From NCBI GenBank assembly GCA_021018995.1, contig CM037586.1, positions 21,814,394 through 21,878,393 on the forward strand: a stretch of DNA of 64,000 bases, in the 5' to 3' direction. Positions 33,402 through 45,937 of the stretch are shown piece by piece. The stretch comes from Chloranthus sessilifolius (lineage: Eukaryota > Streptophyta > Magnoliopsida > Chloranthales > Chloranthaceae). How positions within the stretch are numbered: the stretch's first letter is position 1; each line of letters opens with the position of its first letter. The notes beneath the pieces were generated by a model that was not told the origin of the DNA, made no database searches, and saw only the letters and a program-made list of their open reading frames with translations. A program made the translations under genes and the position numbers.

Positions 33402-33835
33402 ACTCTTTTGAATTTGCTCGGAGTTGAACGTGATTAAGCACCACGTTAATAACTTCTTGTTCTGAGGATCATGTGAAATATTTTACAAGCCAGAGTTTTC
33501 TGGATGTCAGAACAACATACGACGAGTATGGAGCGAGACATTATGGATTTACACACTTTCGTTGTGTATTTAGTGCACATATTAAATTAGTTATCATCTC
33601 TCAAATTTGTTGTTAATTATAGTTTTGTAATCATGGAACTGTCGTAGTATCGATTTAAGAAAATGGTACACTATGTGCATTCATGATACATTCTTATATT
33701 TTCATTAAATTTGGGTGATTTTGGGAATTTCTTATTTCAAACAATGCTTGTTTTCAGAGTGCACTCGTTTTGGTTGTCTAATCCAGTGAGAGTCGTTTTT
33801 AAAACCATAGTCCGTGTGTGAACTAAGTGAGAGAG
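33402..33835. other. Last interior piece of element C
   Basis: Non-coding; ends in a purine run (aagtgagagag) next to the right LTR of C, taken as its polypurine tract. Confidence 0.5.
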
Positions 33836-34288
33836 TGTTCGAATTTTTATGGAATCTCAAAATTCTTATTTTTGATGGCCTACACAAACTAGGATTTTAT
33901 AAAACCCTAGATTGGAGTTGCTTGAAATAATAAAGTGCATTATTGAGAATTGAAGAAGGTTTCCTGATTTACATGTGATTCTTATTCCTACTAGAATCCC
34001 TTGATGGACGGTATTCTAGACAGGCATGACTCTTCATGCACAAGTCTTTTGACATCTTCCCATCAAGAGAGTATAGCAAGAGAGAGAGGTAGAGCCACCT
34101 TCATCTTTTTTCGTACGAAAAAGCTTTGGATTGCGTGTCTTGCGTCGACTTCAATCAACGGTCACGATCTTTACAATAAAATACGAACATATATTTTAAT
34201 TTATGAGTTATTAATCTATTGTTTTGATTGATTACATATCTAGATTCTAGAGCAATTATTTTGGATGAACGGATCATTACATCAAACA
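33836..34288 (+). repeat. 3' LTR of element C
   Basis: Partner of 1132-1630; starts TGTTCGAATTTTTATGG and ends catcaaaca, followed by AGATT. It lacks the short insertion present near 1345-1375 in the left copy. Confidence 0.75.
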
Positions 34289-35273
34289 AGATTAAAAAAA
34301 AATATAAATTTAATACTTTAAGGTCATTTAAACACGACGTTTAAACGTCACTTAAATGACGGTCATCGTAGCGTAGGCTCGGCGCACTACAGTAGTGCAT
34401 ACTTTTGAATAGCACCATGAGAGTGGGTCGCCTCCCTCATCAGTCATCAACTACTAATAATTTCGCCTTGTTCATTTCTGAGCAGGGCAATGAAACTTAA
34501 AGCTCTGTTTGATTATTGAGTCCCTGCTCTCGAGTCGCGACCATGGGCTGAGCCAGAAAACTGAACAAGTGAATAATGTCTCTCTCTCTCTCTCTCTTAT
34601 TGGTTTTGTTCTGGTAGTAGTTTAACTGTATAATGAGATCTCGTGATCTAGGGTAATCATCAATTGATTTTGTTTGTTCCATTGTTTGTTTTTTTTTTTT
34701 TATATAGATTTTTATTTTTAGTTATAAACTTTTTTTTTTTTAAAATTTCCTATTTATCTTGCGATCGATTATACAGTATAGGCTTATCAGGTTTTTTTTT
34801 GTTGTGAGAGATTAGGGTTAGGGTTTCGATTTCGTGGATCCGATTAAAATATCTGTAATTTATTTGGGCTTTTTTTATAGTGATGTAGCCTTCTTAGGAT
34901 TAGAGTTAAATGGTGATGTAGCCTCTAGGTTGATTGCCCTCACCTACATCAATAGATGTCACCCACCACAAGGAAACTTACAGGCCATGTACTACCACTT
35001 GATCCAAGTGGCTTAGGACCTCCTATGAACTTCACTTAGCCAATAAAAGTATATCCATCAGCAGGTCAGTGCCATCCATTCTAAGCAGTTCAATATGTAT
35101 CTGATATTAGATATAACCAATAGTTTATAGGGTATGGGCCGAAGATGGTTCCACTTTACCGTTGAGTCAATCTCTGTCATCCATTCTAAGCACTTCAATA
35201 TGTATATGGTTCCACGTTAGCATTGAGGCGTTGCCATCTGTTACGAAAATTGGTGAAAATTGACCATACAGCT
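34289..35273. other. Non-coding stretch with telo-box leader
   Basis: Contains the imperfect inverted repeat tcatttaaacacgacgttta (about 34324-34365), a (CT)n run (34579-34598) and tagggttagggtttcg (about 34812-34827), a telo-box as in leaders of plant genes. No reading frame follows that I recognise. Confidence 0.45.
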
Positions 35274-35478
35274 ACGGCTGTCAACAGGTCGGGTTGACCC
35301 CATACTTGACCTAACCAACCCGTAATTTTCATCGGGTCGGACTCATAAATTTGATCTGTCGGGTTGGGTCGGATCTGATTTTCAGGTCGGGCTTTCAGAT
35401 CAGGTTAAGCATATGTAATTTTCCCATTGGGCAACCAAAATTTTGGCCTGACCTGACCCGACCTGTTGACGGCCCTCT
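35274..35478. mobile_element. hAT-like MITE (CAGGTCGGGT-type inverted ends)
   Basis: The left end ggctgtcaacaggtcgggtt is mirrored by cccgacctgttgacggcc at the right. The body is rich in ggtcgggt/acccgacc. Ends of this kind are common among plant hAT MITEs. I could not define a clean 8-base duplication. Confidence 0.6.
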
Positions 35479-35490
35479 ACATTACAGCTG

Positions 35491-35748
35491 ATGTATGATA
35501 TTGCAGTTTCTACTCGGAGATGTTCCCGGGGTAATGAAGGGCTTATTCCCGATCTAGATTGTGATCAGGTCACTTTTTCAGAAACATTACACTATTTTTC
35601 ATCAAGTGTACCATGTGATGTGGAAAACATAATCCAAAGATCTGCAGTGTTTAATATTTGCATGAAAAAGACATTTCATAAACAAAGCCATAGTTTGGGA
35701 AATGGTCAAGTCCAACTGGTTGAACCTGATTGCATTCTCCAGATTTAG
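35491..35748 (+). pseudogene. Coding-like exon, not recognised
   Basis: An open frame of 85 codons with balanced composition (LIPDLDCDQVTFSETLHY, CDVENIIQRSAVFNIC). It lies upstream of, and on the same strand as, the VPS13 fragment. It may be another captured exon; I do not know the family. Confidence 0.3.
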
Positions 35749-37049
35749 GTGCGTGCAGCATTGTTTGATAACTGTGAAAATTAATCAATTGCTACAAAAA
35801 AATAAATAAACCTAAAGTAGGCTGCATCTATTACAGAGATTTCCAGATTTGACCTTTGGGTACTTGAAAATTTATAGAAAATTCATTACAGCTCGTATGA
35901 GGGTAACTCCAGATTCCAGGGAAAGTTGATTCAGGAGAGCACATTTCAAAAGTGAGATTACTCATAATTCAGGTCTAGGCTGGTCAAACTAGACTGTGAA
36001 ATTTGACCAATATTACTGCAGTTTTGTTTTTGCAATTTTCAGGTCAGCCTCGGTAATTTAGGGATATCTCCTAAACTCTCGAGTCAAAATGAACACATTA
36101 TACCTTGTTCGAAATATTACAAAGCCCTTAACTTTATGCTTAGAGTTTTTCTCGAGACTATAGATTTTCACAATTTCAAATCACAGTTCCCGTATCAATC
36201 TTGAAATTTGACAATTTGATAACAGTTATCACTTCTAGACAGAGGGCTAAATCTGAATTTGTGTAAACAAAAAAACTTTAAAGTTTAAGCTAAAATTTGG
36301 TGTGGAGGCATCTGAGTTCATAGTCTATATTATTGAATTTTTATAGAGTTTTATTTTAAGTGTTTCATGGCTCATCATGTCAAAGTTACTGCTCCAATAC
36401 AGAAATCACAAAGTTCAGACTTCAAGCATTCAAAGTAAGACCCAATCAAATAGAGATTAGGGCTCTCAAAACTCCTAAATTTTTCTGTACTATGATGTAA
36501 TTTGATCCTTTTTTATGGTACATAATGATGACACATCATATCTTTAACATAAAATTGGATGTGCAAGCTCAAACATGTTAGTTATTAATCTTTAAAATTT
36601 CAGCTTTCAGTGTTCTTTCTATGCACATACGTGCATAGTTTGAGCTAAAAGCTAATGTTCTAATTGGAACCCATGCGTTACAGACCTCATCCACATCCCA
36701 ATTCATAAATTTTATAAAAAATGATATGTTTGGTTTGGTTTGGTGAATATTTTACTGGTGGGAATCTAAATGATACTTTCAATTTTGGTGAATATTTTAG
36801 TTTGGTAAATGAACTATTATGGTGAATGTCAAATTTTGGTGGTGCTGTGCTAATCTGATGATAGCTAAGACTTAGTTTTTACCATGTCTTTCAACAATGT
36901 CATACAAAGTTTACAAAAGGTTCACATCAGCAATGGGTGTCCATGTCTCACTTTTGTAAATTCCTGCAACTTCAGATGTTAAGGTTGTGTTTGGGATTGC
37001 TCTTTGGAGGCAAAGAGCTTTTGATGTATCTGTTGTTTCCTCTTTTCAG
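35749..37049. other. AT-rich, no recognised gene
   Basis: Many short stops in all frames. The last part is probably intron of the VPS13 fragment, ending in tcctcttttcag. Confidence 0.4.
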
Positions 37050-38435
37050 ATGATCCTATACCTCGCAGAAGCTAGTAGACATGTTGGTTGTACAAAAATA
37101 TTCAAAGAGCCTTCAAAATATGCGTGGTCTAATTGTTATGAAGAGCATTACATTGTGCCTTACCAAAGGATTGTTCTACTAACAAACAAGCTTAACATGT
37201 TGCTTCGGGTGTGGTAAATGGAATTGAACTTTTCTTATACTAGTCTTCTTTTAATGCTCTTTAAATTTTTTTCTATCAAGTCTTAAGCTCTGTTTGATTA
37301 CTTTCACCATGGAATTGAACTCTTTTTATACTAGTCTTCTTGTAACGCTCTTTATTTTTTTTCGACCAAGTCTTAAGTTTATTGTTGTTTCTTTTTCTGT
37401 TCTTTGTTAGTGTTTGGCCCCAGACAAGTTGCACAAGAAACCCTGCAAGATCATGTGGGACATCCCTTGGGAAGAAGCATTGACACTAGAACTGGCAAAA
37501 GTTGGACACCCGACCCTCTCACTTGATTCTACATCTCAAGAATTTGAAACAATGTGAAAGCTTTGCCCGAGTCATCATGTGCAAGGTTGAGGAAGACGAA
37601 GAGGGACAAACCCAGGCTGTTAAAATCTGTTTGTTGGTGTGCAAGTTGTGGAAAGTACATCAGTCAGGCATGAAAACTGTATCTCTAAAGATCGGTGCTC
37701 TTTTCGGTAGTTTGACTTTAGAAGTAGACCTCATCTGATCTGATCTTTAAGTTGTTCCTTATTTGGTAAGCAGGTTCCTTCGAAAAAGAGATATGTACAT
37801 TTTGCTTGTGAAGAAGATTGGAGAGATTCCCTTAGCAAGATTAAACTTGTGACTAAGCCAAGAGAATTCCCTTTGGTTGGTTCCGTCTCCAATGTGAGGA
37901 GATTCATGGAACACGTTGTCAACTTTGAGATGATTTGGAGTGAACGAGAATCCAAAGGCCGATGCACACTGTGCCCAGAGCAGGTGCACACCAAATTGAT
38001 GCTGTTTCTCTTGTTTTTCTTGGGGATTTACAAGGTCTTTTTTTATATATAGTTGGGCACTTTTCAAAAAGAGGACTCATATTGATGAAGTTTCTCCCCA
38101 TTATACTGAAAGGGAAAGTTTCTCATAATCAGGACTGCACGGATTTTCTTGGTGCAAAAATTTGAAAAAGCAGGGTATCAAGGTCATTTCACTAATCACT
38201 AAACAGTATATTTCACGGATTTTGAGGACCCCGAAATACGGTGCATCCTTATTATGAGAAACTTTTGATTTCAGTATAATAGTGAGAAACTTTTTTTTCC
38301 CAATCCTGTTTCTGTAAATTTCCCTATATAGTTGCATGGTCTAATCAGTGCCCTTACTATCAAAAGTGATTTTGATTTGTAGATTTTCAATGACGGTGAA
38401 ATATGCAGTATTTGGAGACCAGTTTGTCCTAATGG
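37050..38435 (+). pseudogene. Fragment of a plant VPS13-type lipid-transfer protein gene
   Basis: Four exons match the C-terminal part of plant VPS13 proteins, which bridge membranes and move lipids. Exon 1 (37050-37208) has AEASRHVGCTKIFKEPS and VPYQRIVLLTNK. Exon 2 (37411-37690) has CKIMWDIPWEEALTLELAK and, after a frameshift at about 37510, PSHLILHLKN. Exon 3 (37774-37983) has ESKGRCTLCPEQ. Exon 4 (38383-38435) has GEICSIWRPVCPNG. Introns are kept, so this is a DNA-level copy. The donor after exon 2 reads at where gt is expected. The rest of this very large gene is absent. Confidence 0.85.
38088..38298. mobile_element. MITE with ~55-base terminal inverted repeats, in VPS13 intron
   Basis: The left arm (aagtttctccccattatact.., then aaagtttctcataatcagga..) is mirrored by the right arm ending attatagtgagaaactt. 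Both arms contain two gtttctc modules in the same order. It sits between exons 3 and 4 of the VPS13 fragment. No coding capacity. Confidence 0.75.
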
Positions 38436-38942
38436 GTAAATAATTTTCTTTAATTCTTTGGCATAACTAGATTTGTTCAGCTTCCAGTATCTTTCAATAT
38501 GCCCTTAATTATCATGTAGTTGCAAGTTGGAACTTCGATTTTTCTGAAGCTTTCACATCTTCTCCGTTATGGTTCTCTGGATCAGTAACTTTTGTTCAGG
38601 GAACTATAGAACACAGACTTAAGTTCAAAATGCTATATGCAACTGCAAGAGTAAAACACAAATATTAAGCAGTCCAAAACATTAAAAAAAATGAATTAAA
38701 ACTATCTAAATATAAGCATTCTTGAAATAGCATATTCTTGTTTTTAACTATGAATGCAAATAACAGGTTCAGCGTCTTCAAACCTGTCTTGTACAAACTC
38801 ATCCATGAACATGTTTTCTATTTTTCTTTAGTTGGATTTTCTATGTACTTGTGAGTGAAAAAAGTCAATGCATTCTATGCTTGAAATAATGCTACCCTCA
38901 TAATCATATTATTGATTTATGTCTTACCACTTTTTTTTGTAG

Positions 38943-38949
38943 TTGCTCG

Positions 38950-38980
<31 letters not shown>

Positions 38981-39150
38981 TCAGTCGTTTGATCCTGAGC
39001 TTGGAGGTACTTTGCGAGAACGCTTTTGTAGTGTCAGGCTCTTGTTGGTAGGAAAAGATTTTTGGAATCCAACTCGGGGAAGAACGCTTGTATATTTGAC
39101 CTATGTTTCCAGACTACCAGAATTGAGGATCTTTATGTTTAACATAAAAT
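38943..39150 (+). pseudogene. Exon of a UPL3/UPL4-type HECT ubiquitin ligase
   Basis: After an acceptor (tttttttgtag) the frame gives GIQSFDPELGGTL. Following a frameshift it gives ALVGRKRFLESNSGK and TRIEDL. This is the HECT N-lobe segment of plant UPL ligases (SFDPELG..LQ-F-ALV-RK-FLES..IEDLCL). An (AT)n run (about 38951-38976) has expanded inside the codons before IQSFD. The fragment is on the same strand as the VPS13 piece. Assignment rests on remembered motifs. Confidence 0.55.
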
Positions 39151-39511
39151 TGTGGAATTACATGATATAATTCATCAAAGTGAGTATTACTAAACTCGCT
39201 TCTATTTTATTTTTTGCCTATTTTTTCATCATGAATTTAATAAAATAATGTTATTGAATTGACTGGTATTAGGTAAGCAGCTCTATGGCTTGGTGCTCTT
39301 GGACTTGGGCCATTTTTTGGTATGGGTCCTTTGTATAGTACTGTTAAAGGTAAGAAAAAAAACCATTACTTACAAAGATGACCGAAGTACACAATTTAAA
39401 GGAAAGACTTTTTTGGGGCTTTTACCATGTGCAAAATACAAGCTAAGGTGTCTGACCATAATCCAAAGGTCTTTACAGCATGACCTTCAAATTAAATGGC
39501 TTTGATGGTAT
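39151..39511. other. Spacer with one unassigned exon-like segment
   Basis: About 39273-39352 can be read as LWLGALGLGPFFGMGP between an AG and a gtaag donor. I cannot assign it to a gene. Otherwise AT-rich. Confidence 0.3.
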
Positions 39512-39668
39512 CACAACAAAAAATATGACTATTAGCGCAAAAACTACCGCTATTAACAGAAAACTGCCTCTAATATCCTTGCTGCTAATAGTCTTAATAG
39601 GCCTTTTATTAATAGCGGCAGTTTTTTGGAGCAAAAAACTGCCGCTAATAGTATTATTTTTTGTAGTG
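39512..39668. mobile_element. CACTA-type MITE, 157 bases, TSD TAT
   Basis: The left end cacaacaaaaaatatgac and right end tattattttttgtagtg are inverted, followed inward by tattagcg and the repeat gcggcagtttt. Three-base duplications TAT flank it (39509-39511, 39669-39671), the length expected for CACTA (En/Spm) transposons. It is non-autonomous. Confidence 0.85.
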
Positions 39669-39719
39669 TATTTTCATATTTTAAACAATGTGTAAGGAGT
39701 AAATTGTGTGTAAAGTAGT

Positions 39720-40066
39720 GGTTTTTTTTTTTTAAATAATACTTTAACCGGCAGTTATTAATTTACTGGCCGGTAAAAGGTAGAACAACCAGCGGCTTAC
39801 ACTGCTAGGAAAAACTAATCCTAGCGGCAGTTTGACGGGGACCTAGGCAGTTAATAACCGCTGGAAAATTACTATAGTGGAAGTTGGAAACTGCCACTAA
39901 AAGATCTCGTCTTTAGTGTCGATTATTGGATAACAGCCACTAATGGTATTTCTGACGTGTCTTAGCATGGCGATTTTGACAACTTCCACTAAAACCTTTA
40001 GCAGTGGTTAATGATGCTTTAGTGACAATTTAGAACCGCTGCTAAAAAATGGCATATTTTGTAGTG
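39720..40066. mobile_element. Right end of a second CACTA-type element
   Basis: The sequence ends aaaaaatggcatattttgtagtg (cactacaaaat on the other strand). It has many subterminal copies of a gcagtgg / ccactaaaa type in both orientations, for example cttccactaaaacctttagc. No matching left end was found near by, so the element may extend leftwards over the VPS13/UPL fragments or be truncated. Confidence 0.65.
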
Positions 40067-40560
40067 CTTGCTGCACCCCATACCATTCCCCTTTCGGATT
40101 GTTTGTTATAGAATTTTATACGTATGAAATTCCATGTAAGTAGGACCGCACAATTTTAAAATGAGCAGGAGATGGGTCCTTGAAAGATTTTTGAGATCAA
40201 AATTCAAAGAAATATACTCTTTTGTAAGATTCTCTTATACCATCAAGAAGACAGCAAACGTGTTCAATTAAAGCTGCCCCGATTACACAATTTTGAAGTC
40301 ACAAGTTCTCAGCTTATGAATCAAAGGTGCCAAGCGATGGGGTATTAAAATTTTATTTCATTGGGTATTCAATTGGCAACCCCAACCATGCTTGAATAGG
40401 GCATTGTTGAATATGTTAATATGATGTTAAATGTATTAATATGATATTTTTTAATTTATTAATGGGAGGTTGTCGAATGTATTAATAAGAAGTTAAATAA
40501 AATTTTATTTTGGCTTATTGTTTTTTCTTTTAGTTGAATGAATTATAATTTCTTTAGCAC
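40067..40560. other. AT-rich spacer between CACTA ends
   Basis: No gene or repeat recognised. Confidence 0.4.
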
Positions 40561-40750
40561 CACTACGTGAAAAAGCTAAAAAAATCACTGCCTTAAATAA
40601 TAATTTTTCCAAAAAATCATTACCCTAAACAGTTATGAAAAAAGCAGCGATTTTATTTTACCACTATACAGGACAGTGGTTTATGAATTTCAACAATGAC
40701 TGCCCTTAACAGTCATAGAAAAAATCACTGCTTTTGGCAGTGATTTTTTT
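40561..40750. repeat. CACTA-like terminus with subterminal hairpin
   Basis: Starts cactacgtgaaaaa. The perfect hairpin aaaaaatcactgc (40719-40731) and gcagtgattttttt (40737-40750) encloses five bases. Related tcactgcc and acagtca motifs recur every 30-50 bases. Confidence 0.65.
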
Positions 40751-42686
40751 ATGCAATTTTTAAAAAAAAAATACTTTAAAAATAAAATAAAATTTCATTG
40801 ATGATTTTTATGCAATTTTTTTTTAAATTAATATTTTTTTTTGCTTTTTTTAATGCAATTTTGTTATGTTTTTTTTAATGCAATTTTTTTAATACCTTTT
40901 TTTAATGTTTTTTTTTAATTCTTTTTTTTAATGCTTTAAAAAAAATTATATAAAGAAAAAAAATTATTTATCTTATATTTCAACGCATCCATTCAACTCA
41001 AATGCAAATTATTCAATGCCATTAATAAAACAAATAGATGTCCAATTCTTTTATTCAAACAAAAGGTTGTATCTCAACCTATGATTCAACCTTCTAAATC
41101 AGTCAAACATTTTAAACTCTATATGCCCAATCCTTTTATTCAAATAAAAATAATAAAAAAAGAGAGTTAACAATCTAAGGACCTCATGACCCATTTTCAA
41201 AATGAAAGAAAAAAAAAAAAAAAATTCGTCTCTCTTGCCAACTCTCCCCGTCCCTCTAGTGATCCGTTTGAGGTGAGCTTGAAATCGGAAAGCTTCGCTT
41301 GAAATCAAAAGAAGATCATTAAAGTCTAGGCCATGGTGGATTAACTCATGTAATTCATTTTTCTAAAATCTGAAAAATCTAAGTGACAAACTGAGCTAAT
41401 AAGAACCTAACCTGCTACTAGATATGAACTCCAAGAATGATGTAGACAGGAAAAAAAAAAAGTGCATTCATTGAATTCGAGACACATGTAGGCACCCTAA
41501 TATGAAGTATTGTTGATGCATTAGGCACCCTAATAAAAATTGGATCTTGAGATATGGAATCCACCTCACCTTATTCACAATTACAATTGACAAGCAAAAC
41601 AAATAGTAAGATCCAAAATTACCTTTCTCACTAGCACATTTTTTCTTATTTGCCAACACCAACATATTCTGACTGTCTTCATCTACATTCAATAAATTTT
41701 CATCAGTAAAAACCAACCAAAATTAGTTTTAATATATTAGACACAAAAAAAAATAAACTTACTAACTCCTTTACTAAACACTGCATCAGTTTTAATACAT
41801 CAGACACCATAAAAGTAATGGCCATTGCCCAGTGTCGTTCCCGTATTGTTGGTTGTGGTTGGTGGGGGGGGGGGGGAATTGAGAAGATAGAAACCTAACC
41901 TTTGACTTCTTACCCACAAAGTGGCCGCTCTCCGAACTCAAACTTACATGCTTAACAGCCTAAGCTTTTTACCTTAGCACCAAGCAATTGAACATGTAAA
42001 AGGAAAAAAAACTACAAAACTCTATTTTATACTCCCATAAGACATGAAAGAGTAAAGGATTGTATTAACAAAAATAAAAATAAATAAATAACAGAGCCGC
42101 CTCTCCTCACCGTCATTTAAACACCAAAATGGTGTTCTAATGACCTTACACCATCAATGGTTTAAAATATGGTGATCTGTACCATCAAAGTGATAGATCA
42201 TAGAATGAAGTGCAACATGCCCGAAAATGGCATTTTAGAGGGTATACTCAAGGACTAATGTTGGAATTGTAATGGGAATGAAAGAGCTTCTTTATAGTTT
42301 TTTACTTCTTTTTCTGTTATTGAGAAGGAGAACATCAGACTATACTATATAGAAAGCCGAGTTAACCCACCATATCAAGGGACCGCTTGGATTTTACACT
42401 AGAAATATGATACTATTCAAAAAGCAGCGAGAAACTCTCAAACAAAACCTTCTAGAAAGCACTTGAAAACAAATGCTTTGAGATTCTGTATAAGTTGCTC
42501 ACTAGCTATTGCGCTTAAGTTCAATAAAGAGCAAGTCAAAGAAACATATATATACCCACACAGTGCAAGTTTAAGAAAGAGCAAGGCATAGAAAACATGC
42601 ACCCCCACTCGCACGTGCACACTCCCAAATGTAAGAAAGAAAGGACTAATGAAAAAGAAAATAGAGTAATAAATAAATAGCCATAC
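40751..42686. other. Low-complexity and AT-rich stretch, no gene
   Basis: tttttttaatgcaatttt repeats (to about 40950), then unremarkable AT-rich sequence. A run of 14 G lies at about 41862-41876. Confidence 0.5.
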
Positions 42687-42779
42687 CTGCCCTTCGTTTT
42701 CATTACTTGTGGCAACTAATGGTAGTTCAGCAACTTCTTGTCCAAAAATTCGAAGAATGCCAACAAATACAACACGCAT
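42687..42779 (-). pseudogene. Isolated 93-base exon, family not recognised
   Basis: Bounded on minus by cctcgcag and gtatgg, and open for exactly 31 codons (RVVFVGILRIFGQEVAELPL, then VATSNENEGQ). Both splice sites are canonical, so it is very likely a genuine exon of some plant gene. Same strand as the GOGAT fragment, but I cannot match it to GOGAT. Confidence 0.45.
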
Positions 42780-43106
42780 CTGCGAGGACAAAATGGGATA
42801 ATAAAAGGTTCCAATTCTACTAGGAGCATTCTCAGAAGAAGATTATTGCTCAAATGCATTTCGATGATTGGCTGTGGAATTCTAAATCTACTAATCCATA
42901 TGGTGCAAATCCCTATAGTGGAGTCAAGTTCCTAGTTTGGATAGGCTCAGGTTTACTCCACTACTAGATTCCTTAAGTCTAATACTCTGTGAGGCTAATT
43001 GTAGAAACCCATTTATGAATTAATATTCTCTTAGAAAGACTATTTTGGGATCTTTTGCCATCAAAAGTTAAAACCAAAAGCATTACGGAAACTGTGTTTT
43101 CAACTA

Positions 43107-44575
<1,469 letters not shown>

Positions 44576-45937
44576 TAGGTGTCCCATTAAAGCTTGTGAA
44601 GAGGAGTCCTGGATTTGCTTTGCTCCCCCCCCCCCCAATGCTTAGGTTTGGGTTTGAGTGTTCTTTGCTTTCTTGTTGCTTTGTTTTCAGTTTGTTCCTC
44701 TTCCTTTTTGATCTGCTTTCTCTTTGCTCCTCACTATAAGCTCAGGTTTGTAGGTTGCTGTTTTATTTCTTTTACATATATTTACATTTATGAATAAAAG
44801 AAAGTGTGGAAGATAAGAGCAAGAGCACAGGAGGCATCGAGAATAAACTTGAATTATTTCAAATATTAAAAATAGTGTGGAAGATAGAAAGTGTGGACAA
44901 ATTATGATTATGTATTACATATTAATGCAAGATCAAAAGAAGCTTCCAGGACAGCTAATGGCAGAACAGGAGGCACTCTTTGGATCAAAACCGAGCCCCT
45001 AAAAACCGCAGAGTGCGAAAAAAAATCCTCGAACTTCAGCTGGAAGTGCCACTAGAAGATTGTCTCTTGGCGGTACAATGTTGCAACCTCCCAAATTTGA
45101 TCTGCTTCACTCCACAAATCAAATGGTAGACTATATGGATAAATCCTCCATTAAGGGACTTGTGGGAAGAATCCATCTTTGAAAGGAGGTCAATTCTGTA
45201 TTGATTTTCTTGACGGAGATATTCATGCAGAAAAATACATTTTTAAATTAGATAATGCAAATTTAAGAGAAAAAGAAGCATAATCTTGTAAACTTCAGTA
45301 GATTCACCTCTGCTCTAGCTATGAAAGATTGTGGGATCACTAGAATCTCATTTTATCACTCTTTGACATAATTCCAAAGCTAGGACAGGGACATTGGAGA
45401 TTGGACTATAAACTTCAGTAATTCACGTCTGCTCTGGCTATCCTGGCAGTTAATGTATATAAAGTTGAGAGAACATGTTAAGCCTTTTGGCCTAGCAATG
45501 AAGTGAGCGATGATCAAGGTTCAGCGTTTTAGTTTCAGTTGAAAAGATGAATTGAATCTGTGTTTCAGTTTTGGTTCAGAAACTGAACTAAACTAGTATT
45601 AGTTTCTACTAAAATAATTGAACTGATTTGCTTAAGAAGCGGACTCAGTAACTCTTGAACACCTATATTTTCTCCTCATTAAATCTTTTGAGCACCTATA
45701 TTTTCTCCTTGCAGAAACTTTTACATATTTTAAACTTAAAATAAGAGAACTGAAAGTTTGATTGATCGTGCTAAACAGTCAAAGTTGACGTTCTCAGATT
45801 TGAAGGCCTATAAATCCGTTAGTTCAAAGTACCAATTTTGCGGGTGTTAAATTTTTTTTTTTTTGGGTGGTATAATGTCTATACATTCGGACCACCTAGG
45901 TAGGAAAACCATCAACAGCTGGCTTCCACAAATCCAT
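44576..45937. other. No gene recognised; polyC run
   Basis: A run of 11 C lies at about 44626-44636. A minus-strand segment near 45020-45060 looks weakly coding (PRDNLLVALPAEVRGFFF) but is broken and unassigned. Confidence 0.4.

Larger units (their letters stand above)
1132..34288 (+). mobile_element. Element C: outermost, non-autonomous LTR retrotransposon
   Basis: Two similar LTRs (1132-1630 and 33836-34288) begin TGTT and end AACA. They are flanked by AGATA (1127-1131) and AGATT (34289-34293), a 4/5 target-site duplication. A degenerate Met-tRNA-like primer site follows the left LTR, and a purine run (aagtgagagag) precedes the right one. Once the nested insertions (two solo LTRs and element A) are removed, about 3.4 kb of interior remains (1631-2477, 5070-6315, 8630-9481, 33397-33835). 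It contains no gag or pol. What it does hold is a Rab exon and tandem repeats. C is therefore a large non-autonomous element and the oldest layer here. Confidence 0.75.

Noticed and set aside
34380-34395. cactacagtagtg as a possible CACTA end
   Set aside because: It is a small palindrome with no poly-A tract or subterminal repeats on either side.
34812-34827. Telomere-like tagggttaggg
   Set aside because: Only two units; this is a leader telo-box, not a telomeric tract.
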